From the NCBI RefSeq assembly GCF_000336775.1, contig NZ_AOLJ01000025.1, positions 1 to 64,000 of the forward strand: 64,000 nucleotides of DNA, read 5' to 3'. Below the pieces are notes generated by a model, which did no database searches, was not told the DNA's origin, and was given only the letters and a program-made list of their open reading frames with translations. The translations under genes were made by a program, and so were the position numbers. The DNA comes from Haloferax gibbonsii ATCC 33959 (GTDB lineage: Archaea > Halobacteriota > Halobacteria > Halobacteriales > Haloferacaceae). This document shows, in pieces, positions 16,109 to 24,582 of the stretch (position 1 is its first letter; every line of letters begins with the position of its first letter).

Positions 16109-16384
16109 TCACATCCCCATGTCGGCCGCGTCGTCCGGGACCGGCAGGTCGTGCGGCGAGACGCCGAGGAGCTCCGCGGCGTGGTCCAAGGCCATGTCGA
16201 AGCCGTAGTAGCGTTCGAGTTCGTCGCCGTCGGCGGTCGGGCGGACTTTCAGCATGGCGTAGCCGTCGATGTTCTGGGCCACGGCGGCGGTTCGACCGTC
16301 GCGGTCGAATTCGAGGACGCGCTCGGAGTCGGTGACGTAGTACCGCGCGGTGACGCCGTTCGCTTCTTTGGTTGCGTCGGTCAT
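16109..16384 (-). CDS. Small conserved haloarchaeal protein (DUF7111-type)
   Basis: 91 residues from the ATG at 16384; the longer open frame upstream lacks support. The sequence NGVTARYYVTDSERVLEF suggests a small alpha/beta fold with antiparallel strands, ending in a flexible Asp-rich tail. It resembles a conserved haloarchaeal hypothetical family that I associate with DUF7111. It has no signal, membrane segment or catalytic motif. Function unknown. Confidence 0.68.
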   Translation of the reverse strand: MTDATKEANGVTARYYVTDSERVLEFDRDGRTAAVAQNIDGYAMLKVRPTADGDELERYYGFDMALDHAAELLGVSPHDLPVPDDAADMGM

Positions 16385-16495
16385 GCGAGGCGCTAGGGAG
16401 TAGGGACTGTCTAAACTACCGGTTCCGGTGGGAGAGTCGTCGCGGCGGGCCGGCGGAACGAAAGTGACGTGTGTGTCTCCGCCGAGGGGTGAGCT

Positions 16496-16819
16496 ATGTG
16501 GTTTCAGAGCGGCCGCCGGCGCGACCTTTGTGCCATCCTCTACGAGGCGGGCGAACTCCGCGGACAGAAGCTGAAGACCCGACTGGAACGCTACTACGAC
16601 CTCCGAATCGACCCCCAAGCGTTCTACGGGACGCTCGACGCGCTCGTCGAGGGGGACCACCTCGAACGGCGAACCGAGGGAATCTACGACGTGTACGGCC
16701 TCACCGACGCGGGCGCAGACCGGGTCGAATCGTACCACGCGTGGCTCGCGGAGCGGGTCGAAAACGGAGCGCGCCGGGTGGCCGACACAGCCGACGCGGA
16801 CGAATCGGTCGTCGACTGA
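16496..16819 (+). CDS. PadR-type winged-helix protein
   Basis: 107 residues. The pattern DLCAILYEAGELRGQKLKTR, with helix-turn-helix elements and then YDVYGLTDAGADRVESY (wing), matches PadR/winged-helix DNA-binding domains, which usually act as dimeric repressors. A short acidic tail follows. It faces the acyl-CoA dehydrogenase gene tail-to-tail with 3 bases between the stops, so it does not obviously regulate that gene's promoter. Target unknown. Confidence 0.78.
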   Translation: MWFQSGRRRDLCAILYEAGELRGQKLKTRLERYYDLRIDPQAFYGTLDALVEGDHLERRTEGIYDVYGLTDAGADRVESYHAWLAERVENGARRVADTADADESVVD

Positions 16820-16822
16820 CGG

Positions 16823-17980
16823 CTACTTCTGGAGCCAGTCGCCGATGGTGTTGCGGAGAATCTCGCTCGTCCCCTCGTAAATCTCGTTGAGCTTCGCGTC
16901 GCGGTAGTAGCGCTCGGCGGCGAAGTCCTTGGTGTAGCCGTAGCCGCCGTGAATCTGGATGCCCTCGTTCGCCACCTCGCGGCTGATTTCGCTGGCGTAG
17001 AGCTTCGCTTGCGCGGCCTCCTTGATGAACGTCTCGTCGCGCATCTTCAGGTCCGCGGCCTTATGCATGAGGAGCTTCGCGGCCTGGACCTTCGTGTCCA
17101 TGTCGGCCAGTTTGTGCTTGATGGCCTGGAAGTCGCCGATGGGCTGGTCGAACTGCTCGCGCTCGCCGGCGTACTTCACGGCGTCGTCGAGGGCGGCGCG
17201 GGCGATACCGATAGAGCGCGCCGCGATGGTGATGCGGCCGCCGTTGAGCGTCTTCAGCGCCTGCACGAAGCCGTCGCCCTCGTCGCCGAGGAGCCGGTCC
17301 TCGGGGATGCGCATGTCGTCGAAGCGGAGTTCGGCGGTCGGACAGCCCTTGTCGCCGAGTTTGTGCTCCGTGCCCTCGACGACGAAGCCGTCGTCCTCCT
17401 CGGGGCGGACGACGAACGACGAGATGCCCTTGTTGCCCGCGTCGGGGTCGGTCTTGGCGAAGACGACGACGGTGTCCGCGACCGAGCCGTTCGAAATCCA
17501 GAGCTTGCCGCCGTCGACGACGTACTCGTCGCCGTCCTTGACCGCCGTGGTCTCCATGGCCGGCACGTCGCTGCCCGCGCCGGGTTCGGAGAGCGCGAAC
17601 GCGCCGATGTCGGTGCCCTCGTTGACCGGCGTCAGGTAGGTCTGCTTCTGGTCCTCGTTCCCGAACTCGTAGAGCATGTTGCCGGCGAGGCTCGTGTGGG
17701 CGGCGACGATGGTGCCGAGGCCGCCGGAGCCGCGGGAAATCTCTTCGAGACCGATGGCGTAGGAGTGATAGTCGAGGCCGGCACCGCCGTACTCCTCGGG
17801 GAAGGGCATGCCCATCAAGCCGAGTTGGCCCATCTCGCGCACGAGGTCGGCGGGGAACTCGTCGGTCTCGTCTATCTCCGCCGCGCGAGGTTTGACCTCC
17901 TCGTCGACGAACTCCGAGACCATGTCCTTGATTTGCTTCTGCTCCGCAGTGAGCGCGAAGTCCATACGTGAGTCTGTCAT
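16823..17980 (-). CDS. Acyl-CoA dehydrogenase family protein
   Basis: 385 residues, the normal length for acyl-CoA dehydrogenases, FAD enzymes that introduce the alpha-beta double bond into acyl-CoA thioesters. The N-terminal helical domain (residues 1-125), the central beta domain with GAFALSEPGAGSD (about 132-145), and the C-terminal helical domain with YEGTSEI (catalytic Glu region near 367-373) are all present. The substrate (fatty, branched-chain or aromatic acyl-CoA) cannot be read from the sequence. ATG 17965 is an alternative start that removes five residues. An AT-rich TATA-like stretch lies just upstream. Confidence 0.94.
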   Translation of the reverse strand: MTDSRMDFALTAEQKQIKDMVSEFVDEEVKPRAAEIDETDEFPADLVREMGQLGLMGMPFPEEYGGAGLDYHSYAIGLEEISRGSGGLGTIVAAHTSLAGNMLYEFGNEDQKQTYLTPVNEGTDIGAFALSEPGAGSDVPAMETTAVKDGDEYVVDGGKLWISNGSVADTVVVFAKTDPDAGNKGISSFVVRPEEDDGFVVEGTEHKLGDKGCPTAELRFDDMRIPEDRLLGDEGDGFVQALKTLNGGRITIAARSIGIARAALDDAVKYAGEREQFDQPIGDFQAIKHKLADMDTKVQAAKLLMHKAADLKMRDETFIKEAAQAKLYASEISREVANEGIQIHGGYGYTKDFAAERYYRDAKLNEIYEGTSEILRNTIGDWLQK

Positions 17981-18044
17981 CGACTATGCTTATGATTTTC
18001 TCCTGCGCCGTCTCGGCCGTTTGAGCGTGGACTCCCCCACGAGA

Positions 18045-18053
18045 CTTTTTATC
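18045..18053 (+). promoter_or_regulatory. TATA box of the squalene/phytoene synthase gene
   Basis: CTTTTTATC lies 30-38 bases before the ATG at 18083, which would place the transcript start within a few bases of the start codon, as in the nearly leaderless mRNAs of haloarchaea. Confidence 0.6.
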
Positions 18054-18082
18054 CCCCCTTCCGTAATACCGGTACGCTTCGA

Positions 18083-19159
18083 ATGTCTCGACACGCCGAT
18101 GCCCGGCCACCGGCAACTGATGACGACCTCGATTGGTGTCACGATGCAGTTCAGGGGGTCTCTCGTACCTTCGCCCTCACGGTCGACGTCCTCGACGAAC
18201 CGATGGCGTCGCACATCTGTATCGGATATCTCCTCTGTCGAATCGCCGACACCGTGGAGGATTCGTCTTCAATCGCGCCCGACGAGCAGGCACACCTCCT
18301 TCGACTCTACGACCGCGCGCTCGACCCCGACGACGACACCACCGTCGACGAGTTCGTGAGCGCAGTACAGCCGCACCTCCCCCCGGAGGGCGAACAGTCC
18401 GACGACTGGATGGTCGTCGCCAACACCGCTCGGGTCTTCCGGACGTTCGAGGCGCTTCCGGAGGACGTGCGGGAGGCGGTCACGCCGCCGGTCCGCGAAC
18501 TCGTCTCGGGCATGGCGATGTTCGTCGAACGCTACTCCCAGACCGGCGGGCTCCGCATCCAGTCCCGCGAGGAGTTAGAGGAGTACTGCTACTACGCCGC
18601 CGGCACCGTCGGCAACCTCATCACGAACCTCGTGACCCGCGGCAACGTCGACAGCGAGCGCCGCTCGCGGCTCTACGACACCGCCGAGGAGTTCGGCCTG
18701 CTCCTCCAGCTCGTGAACATCGCGAAGGACGTTCACGACGACTACACGGCGGAGAACAACGTCTACCTCCCCGCCGACTGGCTCGACGACGCGGGCGTCC
18801 CCCAAGAGGAGGTCGTCGCCCCCGAGCACAACGACCGGGCGGCCTCGGTGGTCAAGCGGACCGCCGACCACGCCAAGTCGTTCCTCGACGACGCCCAGAC
18901 CTACCTGGAGACGGTGCCGCTCCGCGAGGGCAACACGCTCGCCGCGTGGGCGATTCCGTTCCTGCTCGCGGTCGGCACGCTCCGCGAACTCGTCGCCAAC
19001 CCCGAACACGCGGTGACGGGTGAGGGGATCAAAATCTCCCGCCAAGAGGTGTTCGCCGTCGTCTCCGAGATGAACGGCGCGAGCGCCGAGTCGCTCGCCG
19101 AGATGCGCGAAATCATCTCGCGCCAGCCGTTCCACCGAGCGACGACGAACGCCGACTGA
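18083..19159 (+). CDS. Squalene/phytoene synthase family prenyltransferase
   Basis: 358 residues. Members condense two prenyl diphosphates head to head. Two Asp-rich metal sites are present: DTVED near residue 56 in the context LLCRIADTVED, and DVHDD near residue 218 in NIAKDVHDDY. The long insertion-free layout, YSQTGGLRIQS and the RIADTVED context are more like squalene synthase (farnesyl-diphosphate farnesyltransferase) than CrtB, which in haloarchaea usually sits with carotenoid genes. No carotenoid genes are nearby. Squalene is abundant in haloarchaeal membranes. A TATA box lies at 18045-18053. Confidence 0.87.
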   Translation: MSRHADARPPATDDDLDWCHDAVQGVSRTFALTVDVLDEPMASHICIGYLLCRIADTVEDSSSIAPDEQAHLLRLYDRALDPDDDTTVDEFVSAVQPHLPPEGEQSDDWMVVANTARVFRTFEALPEDVREAVTPPVRELVSGMAMFVERYSQTGGLRIQSREELEEYCYYAAGTVGNLITNLVTRGNVDSERRSRLYDTAEEFGLLLQLVNIAKDVHDDYTAENNVYLPADWLDDAGVPQEEVVAPEHNDRAASVVKRTADHAKSFLDDAQTYLETVPLREGNTLAAWAIPFLLAVGTLRELVANPEHAVTGEGIKISRQEVFAVVSEMNGASAESLAEMREIISRQPFHRATTNAD

Positions 19160-19381
19160 ACGACGCAGAGGCGCTGTCGGTCGGGCCCGGTTCTGTCTCG
19201 CTTCTCTTCTCGCGTCGCTTCGCGCCGAGCGCCGCCGAACGCGCCGGCAGCTTCGGGTCTCGCGAGCGCCGTGTTTCGCACCCGCGGCGGTCGCCGTCGG
19301 AACCGCGGTCCGAGACCCATGCGGTCCCGTGACGAACGCAGTTTGGGAGGATTTTTAGTAACCCAAGCATAACGGGCGTCT

Positions 19382-20230
19382 ATGAGTACCGAAGAAGCAC
19401 ACGACGACCACGGCCATCACCTGCCGGCGGTTCAGGACTGGCCGCGCGGCTTCGGCGAGGCGAGCTGGTGGCCGTTCGTCACCGCCGTCGGGGGCGCGGG
19501 CATCTACGCCGGTGCCGGGCTGTACGTCATGGCACAGGACGGAATCGTCGGCCAGACGGCAGGCCCCGCCGTGTTCATCGGCAGTATCTTCCTCTTCCTG
19601 GCCGGACTCTACGGCTGGTTGTACCACGCGTTCGTGAGCCACTTCTGGTCGCGCGACGCGAGCCAGAAGAGCGCATCGAAGCTCCGTTGGGGCATGATTG
19701 CCTTCCTCGGCTCCGAACTCGGGACGTTCGGCGCGCTGTTCGCGTACTACTTCTTCATCCGCGCGGGAACGTGGCCACCGCAAGAGCTACCGCATCTCAC
19801 CGGGTCACTGGTGTTGGCTAACACCGCCATCCTCATCGTGTCCAGTTTCACGCTCCACTGGGCGCACGTCGCCATCCGCGAGGAGAACCACCGTAACTTC
19901 ATCCTCGGCCTCGCCGTCACGCTCCTGCTCGGCGTGATATTCATCGGCGGGCAGGTCTACGAGTACTACGAGTTCATCGTCCACTCGAACTTCTCCATCA
20001 CCGACGGCATCTTCGGGTCGGCGTTCTACGGCCTCACCGGCCTGCACGGCCTCCACGTCAGCCTCGGCGCGGTGCTTCTCGGTATCGTCTTCGTCCGCGC
20101 GCTCCGCGGACAGTACTCCGCCGAGCGTCACGTCTCCGTCAGCACGGCCTCGATGTACTGGCACTTCGTGGACGTCGTCTGGATATTCCTCGTCGTCGTC
20201 CTCTACGTCGGCGCGGAAGTCGGCGCGTAA
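19382..20230 (+). CDS. coxC: Heme-copper oxidase subunit III (CoxC)
   Basis: 282 residues with about seven transmembrane helices, the usual layout for subunit III of cytochrome c-type terminal oxidases. A His-rich cytoplasmic N-terminus is followed by the membrane helices; the conserved Glu in FLGSELGTFGALF and the motif GLTGLHGLHVSLGA near residue 220 are diagnostic. Subunit III stabilises the catalytic core and proton uptake. Subunits I and II are not adjacent in this window, so it is a detached subunit gene. A TATA-like TTTTTAG lies about 30 bases upstream, and a hairpin with a T-run follows the stop. Confidence 0.93.
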   Translation: MSTEEAHDDHGHHLPAVQDWPRGFGEASWWPFVTAVGGAGIYAGAGLYVMAQDGIVGQTAGPAVFIGSIFLFLAGLYGWLYHAFVSHFWSRDASQKSASKLRWGMIAFLGSELGTFGALFAYYFFIRAGTWPPQELPHLTGSLVLANTAILIVSSFTLHWAHVAIREENHRNFILGLAVTLLLGVIFIGGQVYEYYEFIVHSNFSITDGIFGSAFYGLTGLHGLHVSLGAVLLGIVFVRALRGQYSAERHVSVSTASMYWHFVDVVWIFLVVVLYVGAEVGA

Positions 20231-20235
20231 CCCCC

Positions 20236-20270
20236 GTCGCCGCGACGCGACGGCGACCGATTCTTTTTTA
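20236..20270 (+). terminator. Hairpin plus T-run after coxC
   Basis: GTCGCCG at 20236-20242 pairs with CGGCGAC at 20251-20257 and is followed by TTCTTTTTTA at 20261-20270. Archaeal termination depends mainly on the T-run, so this is a good candidate 3' end for the coxC transcript. The next gene is on the opposite strand. Confidence 0.6.
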
Positions 20271-20469
20271 ATCTACTCCTCCGAGAGCCACGGACGCCGG
20301 CACGTCCTGTCGAGGGATGGTAACGGGCGTCCACTGCCATGGGTTGTTCGGACCACGTCCTCGGACGCGACGTGGACGTGTCGGACGTCTCGACCGCCGA
20401 GCGGCGGGTCCGGTACACCGACCGAGAGCCACGCCCACGTCCGCGACCGTAACCCTCGCCCGCGACCGC

Positions 20470-22128
20470 TCACCCGAACTGTTCGTTGAACCGGTAGATG
20501 TCCTCGTCCACGCCGGCGACGATGAGGTCGTCGTCGGCCTCGACTCGGAACTCCGGGCCGATTTCGGTGACGAGCGCGCCGTTTCGCTCGACGGCGATGA
20601 CGGTGCAGTTCGTCCGAGCGCGAACGTCGGCCCCGGCGAGCGTCCGTCCCACGAGGCTGGGCGCGTGGGTCCGGACGATTTCTATCTGCGACTGGGGCGC
20701 GATGACCTCCTCGTCGAGGACCGTCGAGGCGAGCATCCGGCCGGCGACCGTCGACAGCGCGAGGACGTAGTCCGCGCCGGCGCGGTAGAGTTTGGCGATG
20801 CTCTCGGTCTCGTTGGCGCGGGCGATGACCTCCGTCTCCTCGGAGACGCGCTCGGAGACGAGCGTGGCGAACACCGCCGTCGTGTCGTTGTCGAGCGCGA
20901 GAAGGACGCCGCGAGCCTCGGTGACGTTCGCCTCCGAGAGCGTCTGCGGGTCGGTGATGTCGCCGACGAGGTCGACGCCGGGTTTGTCCCGCTTGTCGAC
21001 GACGAGGTGCGGGACGCCGGCACTCGCCAGCGTCTCGGCCGCGGTCGAGCCGACCTCGCCGTACCCGGCGACGATGACGGTCCCGCGGCGGAACCGCCGC
21101 GCCGACGACAGCGTCAGCGCGCGGAGCTCTTCGAGCTGCTTCTCGCGGCCGACGACGAGCAGGATGGTGTGCTCGTCGATGACGGCGTCCGGGGCGGGCG
21201 GGGAGACGAACTCGCCGGTGAACCACGCGCCGATGACGTTGACCCCGGTGACTCCGCCGATGCCGCTCTCGGCGATGGTCCGCCCCTCGACGGGGCTCCC
21301 GCGCTGGACGAGCAGCTCCGCGACCTCGAAGTCCTCGCCGATTTCGATGGCGTCGCCGAGTTCCGAGGAGATGGACGTGGTCGCCTTGCCGGCGAGGCTC
21401 TCGCCGAGCAGTCGGCGCGGGGAGACGACCCGGTCGGCTCCGGCGTAGCGGTGGTAGTCGGCGACCTCGGGGTCCTCGATGAGGCTGACGACGCGGGCGT
21501 CGGGAGCGGCCTGCTTGGCGGCGAGGATGATGCTCGCGTTCGTCTCGTCGTCGTCGTCGGCGACGATGGCGAGCGCCTCGGCCGCGTTCGCGGCTTCGAG
21601 CGACTCGATGGCCTCGGGGTCGCCGTGGACGACCTCGTAGCCCTCGCCGTACAGTTCCTCGGCGCGGTCGCGGTCGGCTTCGAGAATCACGTAGGGCACG
21701 TCCATCGAGTCGAGTTCGTCCACGAGGGCGTCGCCGCGGGGGGTGAACGTACAGATGACGACGTGGTCCGTGCGCGTCGAGGTCGTCGGCGGCGCGGTCC
21801 GCAGGGCGTCTTCGACGAGCGGGACGAGAAACAGCGGGAGCGTGAGGAAGACGGTCGTGACGCCCGTGAGCTGCATCAGAATCGACAGCATGAGCAGCGG
21901 CGGGTGGTCGACCCAAAACCGGGTCTGTTCGCCGTAGCCCGTCGTCGTGAACGTCTCGACGACGACGTGGACCGCCTGCAGGAAGGTGATATCTTCTCCG
22001 GCGAAAAAGCCCGCCGCCCACTGGTAGGCGATGGAGAACGCGAGCATCAACAGCCCGGCTCCCGCGAGATAGCGACCGAGTCGCCGCTTCGCCTTCGACA
22101 ACCCGGGGCCGTCGCCCGAAATAGACAT
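20470..22128 (-). CDS. K+ channel with two TrkA/RCK regulatory units
   Basis: 552 residues from the ATG at 22128. Two transmembrane helices (about 18-40 and 78-108) flank a pore loop with the potassium selectivity filter TTTGYGE (about 64-70). The cytoplasmic part has two consecutive TrkA-N plus TrkA-C units: the first starts at VVICTFTPRG near residue 120, without the usual GxGxxG; the second starts at VIVAGYGEVGS near 345 with an intact nucleotide loop. Such channels open in response to NAD(H), ATP/ADP or divalent ions, relevant in a salt-in organism. It is convergent to coxC. Confidence 0.9.
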   Translation of the reverse strand: MSISGDGPGLSKAKRRLGRYLAGAGLLMLAFSIAYQWAAGFFAGEDITFLQAVHVVVETFTTTGYGEQTRFWVDHPPLLMLSILMQLTGVTTVFLTLPLFLVPLVEDALRTAPPTTSTRTDHVVICTFTPRGDALVDELDSMDVPYVILEADRDRAEELYGEGYEVVHGDPEAIESLEAANAAEALAIVADDDDETNASIILAAKQAAPDARVVSLIEDPEVADYHRYAGADRVVSPRRLLGESLAGKATTSISSELGDAIEIGEDFEVAELLVQRGSPVEGRTIAESGIGGVTGVNVIGAWFTGEFVSPPAPDAVIDEHTILLVVGREKQLEELRALTLSSARRFRRGTVIVAGYGEVGSTAAETLASAGVPHLVVDKRDKPGVDLVGDITDPQTLSEANVTEARGVLLALDNDTTAVFATLVSERVSEETEVIARANETESIAKLYRAGADYVLALSTVAGRMLASTVLDEEVIAPQSQIEIVRTHAPSLVGRTLAGADVRARTNCTVIAVERNGALVTEIGPEFRVEADDDLIVAGVDEDIYRFNEQFG

Positions 22129-22181
22129 AGTCGGGCTATGAGCGCCGGTGGCTAAAAGCGTCCTGACACGGTAGGAGTTCC

Positions 22182-22532
22182 ATGAGCCGCCGCCGAGACG
22201 CCGCACTCGCGGGGGCGCTGCTCGTCCCCATCGCGGCCGCGGCGGTCCTCCTACGGACGCCGGTGACACCGGGGCCGGTCCTCGTCGGCGTCGTCGGGGC
22301 GCTCGCGCTGGAAGCGGCGCTGTCGCTTCGGGCGTCGAGCGTCCGCGCGCTGTGGGAGCGACGAACCGTGCAGGCCGCCTCCGTCGCGGTCGCCGTCGTC
22401 GGAACCGCCCTGGGTGCCGTCGTCTTCGGACGCGCGACGCTACTCGCCGTCGCGGCCGGGCTCTCGACCTATCTGTTCCTCCTCGCGGCCGTGGAACTCC
22501 GGAGCCGTCGCCGAGGAGATAGCCGCCCGTGA
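22182..22532 (+). CDS. Small membrane protein, unknown function
   Basis: 116 residues with four hydrophobic segments (about 9-25, 32-48, 65-83 and 85-104) separated by short Arg-rich loops. There is no signal peptide cleavage motif or catalytic residue pattern. It is divergent from the K+ channel gene with 53 bases between, and lies upstream of a CDP-alcohol phosphotransferase gene. Not recognised as a named family. Confidence 0.65.
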   Translation: MSRRRDAALAGALLVPIAAAAVLLRTPVTPGPVLVGVVGALALEAALSLRASSVRALWERRTVQAASVAVAVVGTALGAVVFGRATLLAVAAGLSTYLFLLAAVELRSRRRGDSRP

Positions 22533-22596
22533 GTCGGTCTCGCCGACCTGTTACGCGAGGAATACTTAACCCGCGCCCGTCCACCAGTACGGGTAT

Positions 22597-23514
22597 GTGC
22601 AGCACACCGTCCGACCGCCGAGGCGACAGTCCGCGACCGTGACGCTCTCGGGGAGCAGCGGGGCGACTGCTCGGACGACCCGCCGGACGAGACGCCGCGT
22701 GCTCGAAACCGGCGGCGCGGCGGCAGCGGCCACGCTGGGGTTCGGCGCGCTCCTCGCGACCGAGTGGGTGTGGCTCGTCTCGCGCGCCGAGCCCTCGCCC
22801 GAGACCGCCGCGGCGACGTGGGCCGCCGGAACCCTGCTCGTCGTCGTCGGCCTCTGCGCGTACGCCTACGCGAACGCGGACGAGAACGTCGCGCCCGGCG
22901 GCGGAGCGACCGAGTCGGAGCCGGGGCGGCCCTACGACGGCCTCGGGCTCCCGACCGCTGTCACGCTCGCTCGCGGCTTCCTCGTCGCGGGCGTCGCGGG
23001 CATCGCCGGCGTGGCGCTCTACGGGCCGCTGAGCCCGTCGTGGGCGTGGGCCGCCGCCGTCGGCTACGGGGCTGCGGCCGCGCTTGACGCCCTCGACGGA
23101 GCGCTCGCCCGCCGACTCGACCGCGTCAGCCGACTCGGCGCGCGACTCGACACCGCGGTCGACGCCTTCGGCCTCCTCGTGGCCCCGCTGGCCGGCGTCT
23201 TCCTCGGAGAACTCGCGTGGTGGTACCTCTCGGTCGGGGCGGCGCGGTACGTCTTTCTCCTCGGCCTCCGGCTCCGCGAGCGAGCGGGCCGACCGACGTT
23301 CGACCTCCCGCCTCGCGCCTCGCGGCGCGTCCTCGCCGGCGTCCAGATGGCCGTCGTCCCGCTGGCGCTCGCTCCCGGCGTCTTCGACGCGTGGATGCCC
23401 CTCGTGACCGGCGTCGCGGCGGCGGCGCTCCTGCTCGGGTTCGCTCGGGACTGGGGCTACGTCTCGGGCCGGGTCGGGAGAGAAGGCGACGGAGACGCGT
23501 CAGTTCCGGAGTAA
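22597..23514 (+). CDS. CDP-alcohol phosphatidyltransferase family membrane protein
   Basis: 305 residues. An N-terminal part with two membrane segments (about 40-60 and 75-92) precedes a CDP-alcohol phosphotransferase domain: the signature is DALDGALARRLDRVSRLG followed by ARLDTAVDAFG (about 165-190), giving the D-G-x2-A-R and later D, D metal ligands. This is the second such enzyme in the window, with a different and longer architecture. Head-group specificity is unknown. GTG 22597 (overlapping ATG 22595 in another frame) is consistent with the TATA-like TACTTAA near 22563 and a leaderless mRNA; GTG 22639 is a shorter alternative. Confidence 0.78.
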   Translation: MQHTVRPPRRQSATVTLSGSSGATARTTRRTRRRVLETGGAAAAATLGFGALLATEWVWLVSRAEPSPETAAATWAAGTLLVVVGLCAYAYANADENVAPGGGATESEPGRPYDGLGLPTAVTLARGFLVAGVAGIAGVALYGPLSPSWAWAAAVGYGAAAALDALDGALARRLDRVSRLGARLDTAVDAFGLLVAPLAGVFLGELAWWYLSVGAARYVFLLGLRLRERAGRPTFDLPPRASRRVLAGVQMAVVPLALAPGVFDAWMPLVTGVAAAALLLGFARDWGYVSGRVGREGDGDASVPE

Positions 23515-24420
23515 TCAGTCGAGTTCGGCCAACACGTCGAGGTTGTGGGCGACGTACGCGAGTTCGTCGCCCGCGAGGTCGTCGTGCCGGGCCTCGAGCC
23601 ACCCGTCGAGGCTCTCGCGGTCGACCGCAGCCGACTCGCCGACCGACTCCTCGACGAAGCCGAGGACGCGGTCGAGGAAGATTCGCGCCTCGTCGTCGTG
23701 CGGCGGGTGGACGACCCAGTCGGAGCCGCCGGCGGCGACGACCGGCGCGCCGAGGTCGGGAAGGACCGAAAGGAGGTCGGAACCGGTGTCCGGCCCCGCG
23801 CGTTCGCCGCCGCGCATCGTCTCGTGATACGCGCCGAGAACCGCGTCGTCGTCGGGGTGACTCGGGCGGAACGCGGTTCGGCCGTCGAACGTGATAGGCG
23901 CGTAGAAGAGCCCCTCGTCCGTCAGCCGCGAGAGGAGCGCGTCGACCGCGCGGCGGAGCGGGAGCACGTCGAGGACCGCGTGCGCGACCACGAGGTCGAT
24001 GGCCTTCGGGAGGACCGTCATCGCCTCGAAGAGGTCGCTCGTCACGTAGGTGAGAGAGACGCTGCGACCGTGGCGCTCGATGCGGAAGCCGTCGGGCGTC
24101 GGCTCGGCGGTCCAGCCGGCGGCGCGCGCCCACTTCGCGAACGCCGCGGCCGCGTGGTCGGCCATCCCGCGCTTCCGGTCGACCATGACGTACTTTATCT
24201 CGTCGTGCGCGTCGAAGACGCCCCACGAGAGGAGTCGCCGACACATCGCGCCCGTCCCCGCGCCGACGGAGACGACGCGAAGCGGCTGTCCCGACCGCGA
24301 CTCGGCGCGCGCTTCCAGCCGGTCGATGAGACTGGCGAGGGTCGGTCGGTGGAGCGCGCGGTCGTCCACGGACTCCTTCGCGCGGAGGTAGTGGACGAAC
24401 CGGTCGTCGTGGCTGGTCAC
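23515..24420 (-). CDS. SAM-dependent methyltransferase-like protein
   Basis: 301 residues from GTG 24420. A Rossmann methyltransferase motif I, VVSVGAGTGAMCRRLL, lies near residues 42-57, followed by the acidic VMVDRKRGMADHA (motif II region) and DLVVAHAVLDVLPL (motif IV region). It is probably a class I methyltransferase acting on a small molecule, not a known rRNA enzyme. The frame extends upstream over the start of the next gene without coding features, so the GTG is preferred. It is convergent with the phosphotransferase gene, stop to stop at 23514/23515. Confidence 0.72.
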   Translation of the reverse strand: MTSHDDRFVHYLRAKESVDDRALHRPTLASLIDRLEARAESRSGQPLRVVSVGAGTGAMCRRLLSWGVFDAHDEIKYVMVDRKRGMADHAAAAFAKWARAAGWTAEPTPDGFRIERHGRSVSLTYVTSDLFEAMTVLPKAIDLVVAHAVLDVLPLRRAVDALLSRLTDEGLFYAPITFDGRTAFRPSHPDDDAVLGAYHETMRGGERAGPDTGSDLLSVLPDLGAPVVAAGGSDWVVHPPHDDEARIFLDRVLGFVEESVGESAAVDRESLDGWLEARHDDLAGDELAYVAHNLDVLAELD

Positions 24421-24582
24421 GACCGCCCCGTCTCGGCGGACTCGTATAACCGTTCTCCCGACGCCGGCCCGACGGGTGCGAGCGAATCGGTTACAGTGGG
24501 CACGCTGAAGTGTGAACTGAGCGAAACGTTCGCCCGATTCGCCCGGAAAGTATTTGATTCGGTTCCGGTGATGTAACCCCAA

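Noticed and set aside
19160..19381. Small gene between squalene synthase and coxC
   Set aside because: The stretch has Arg/Pro-rich shadow frames and only the coxC TATA-like element near its end.
20317..22155. 612-residue open frame antisense to the K+ channel
   Set aside because: High GC leaves long open antisense frames. It has no domain, starts and ends inside the real gene, and the sense frame has the selectivity filter and nucleotide motifs.
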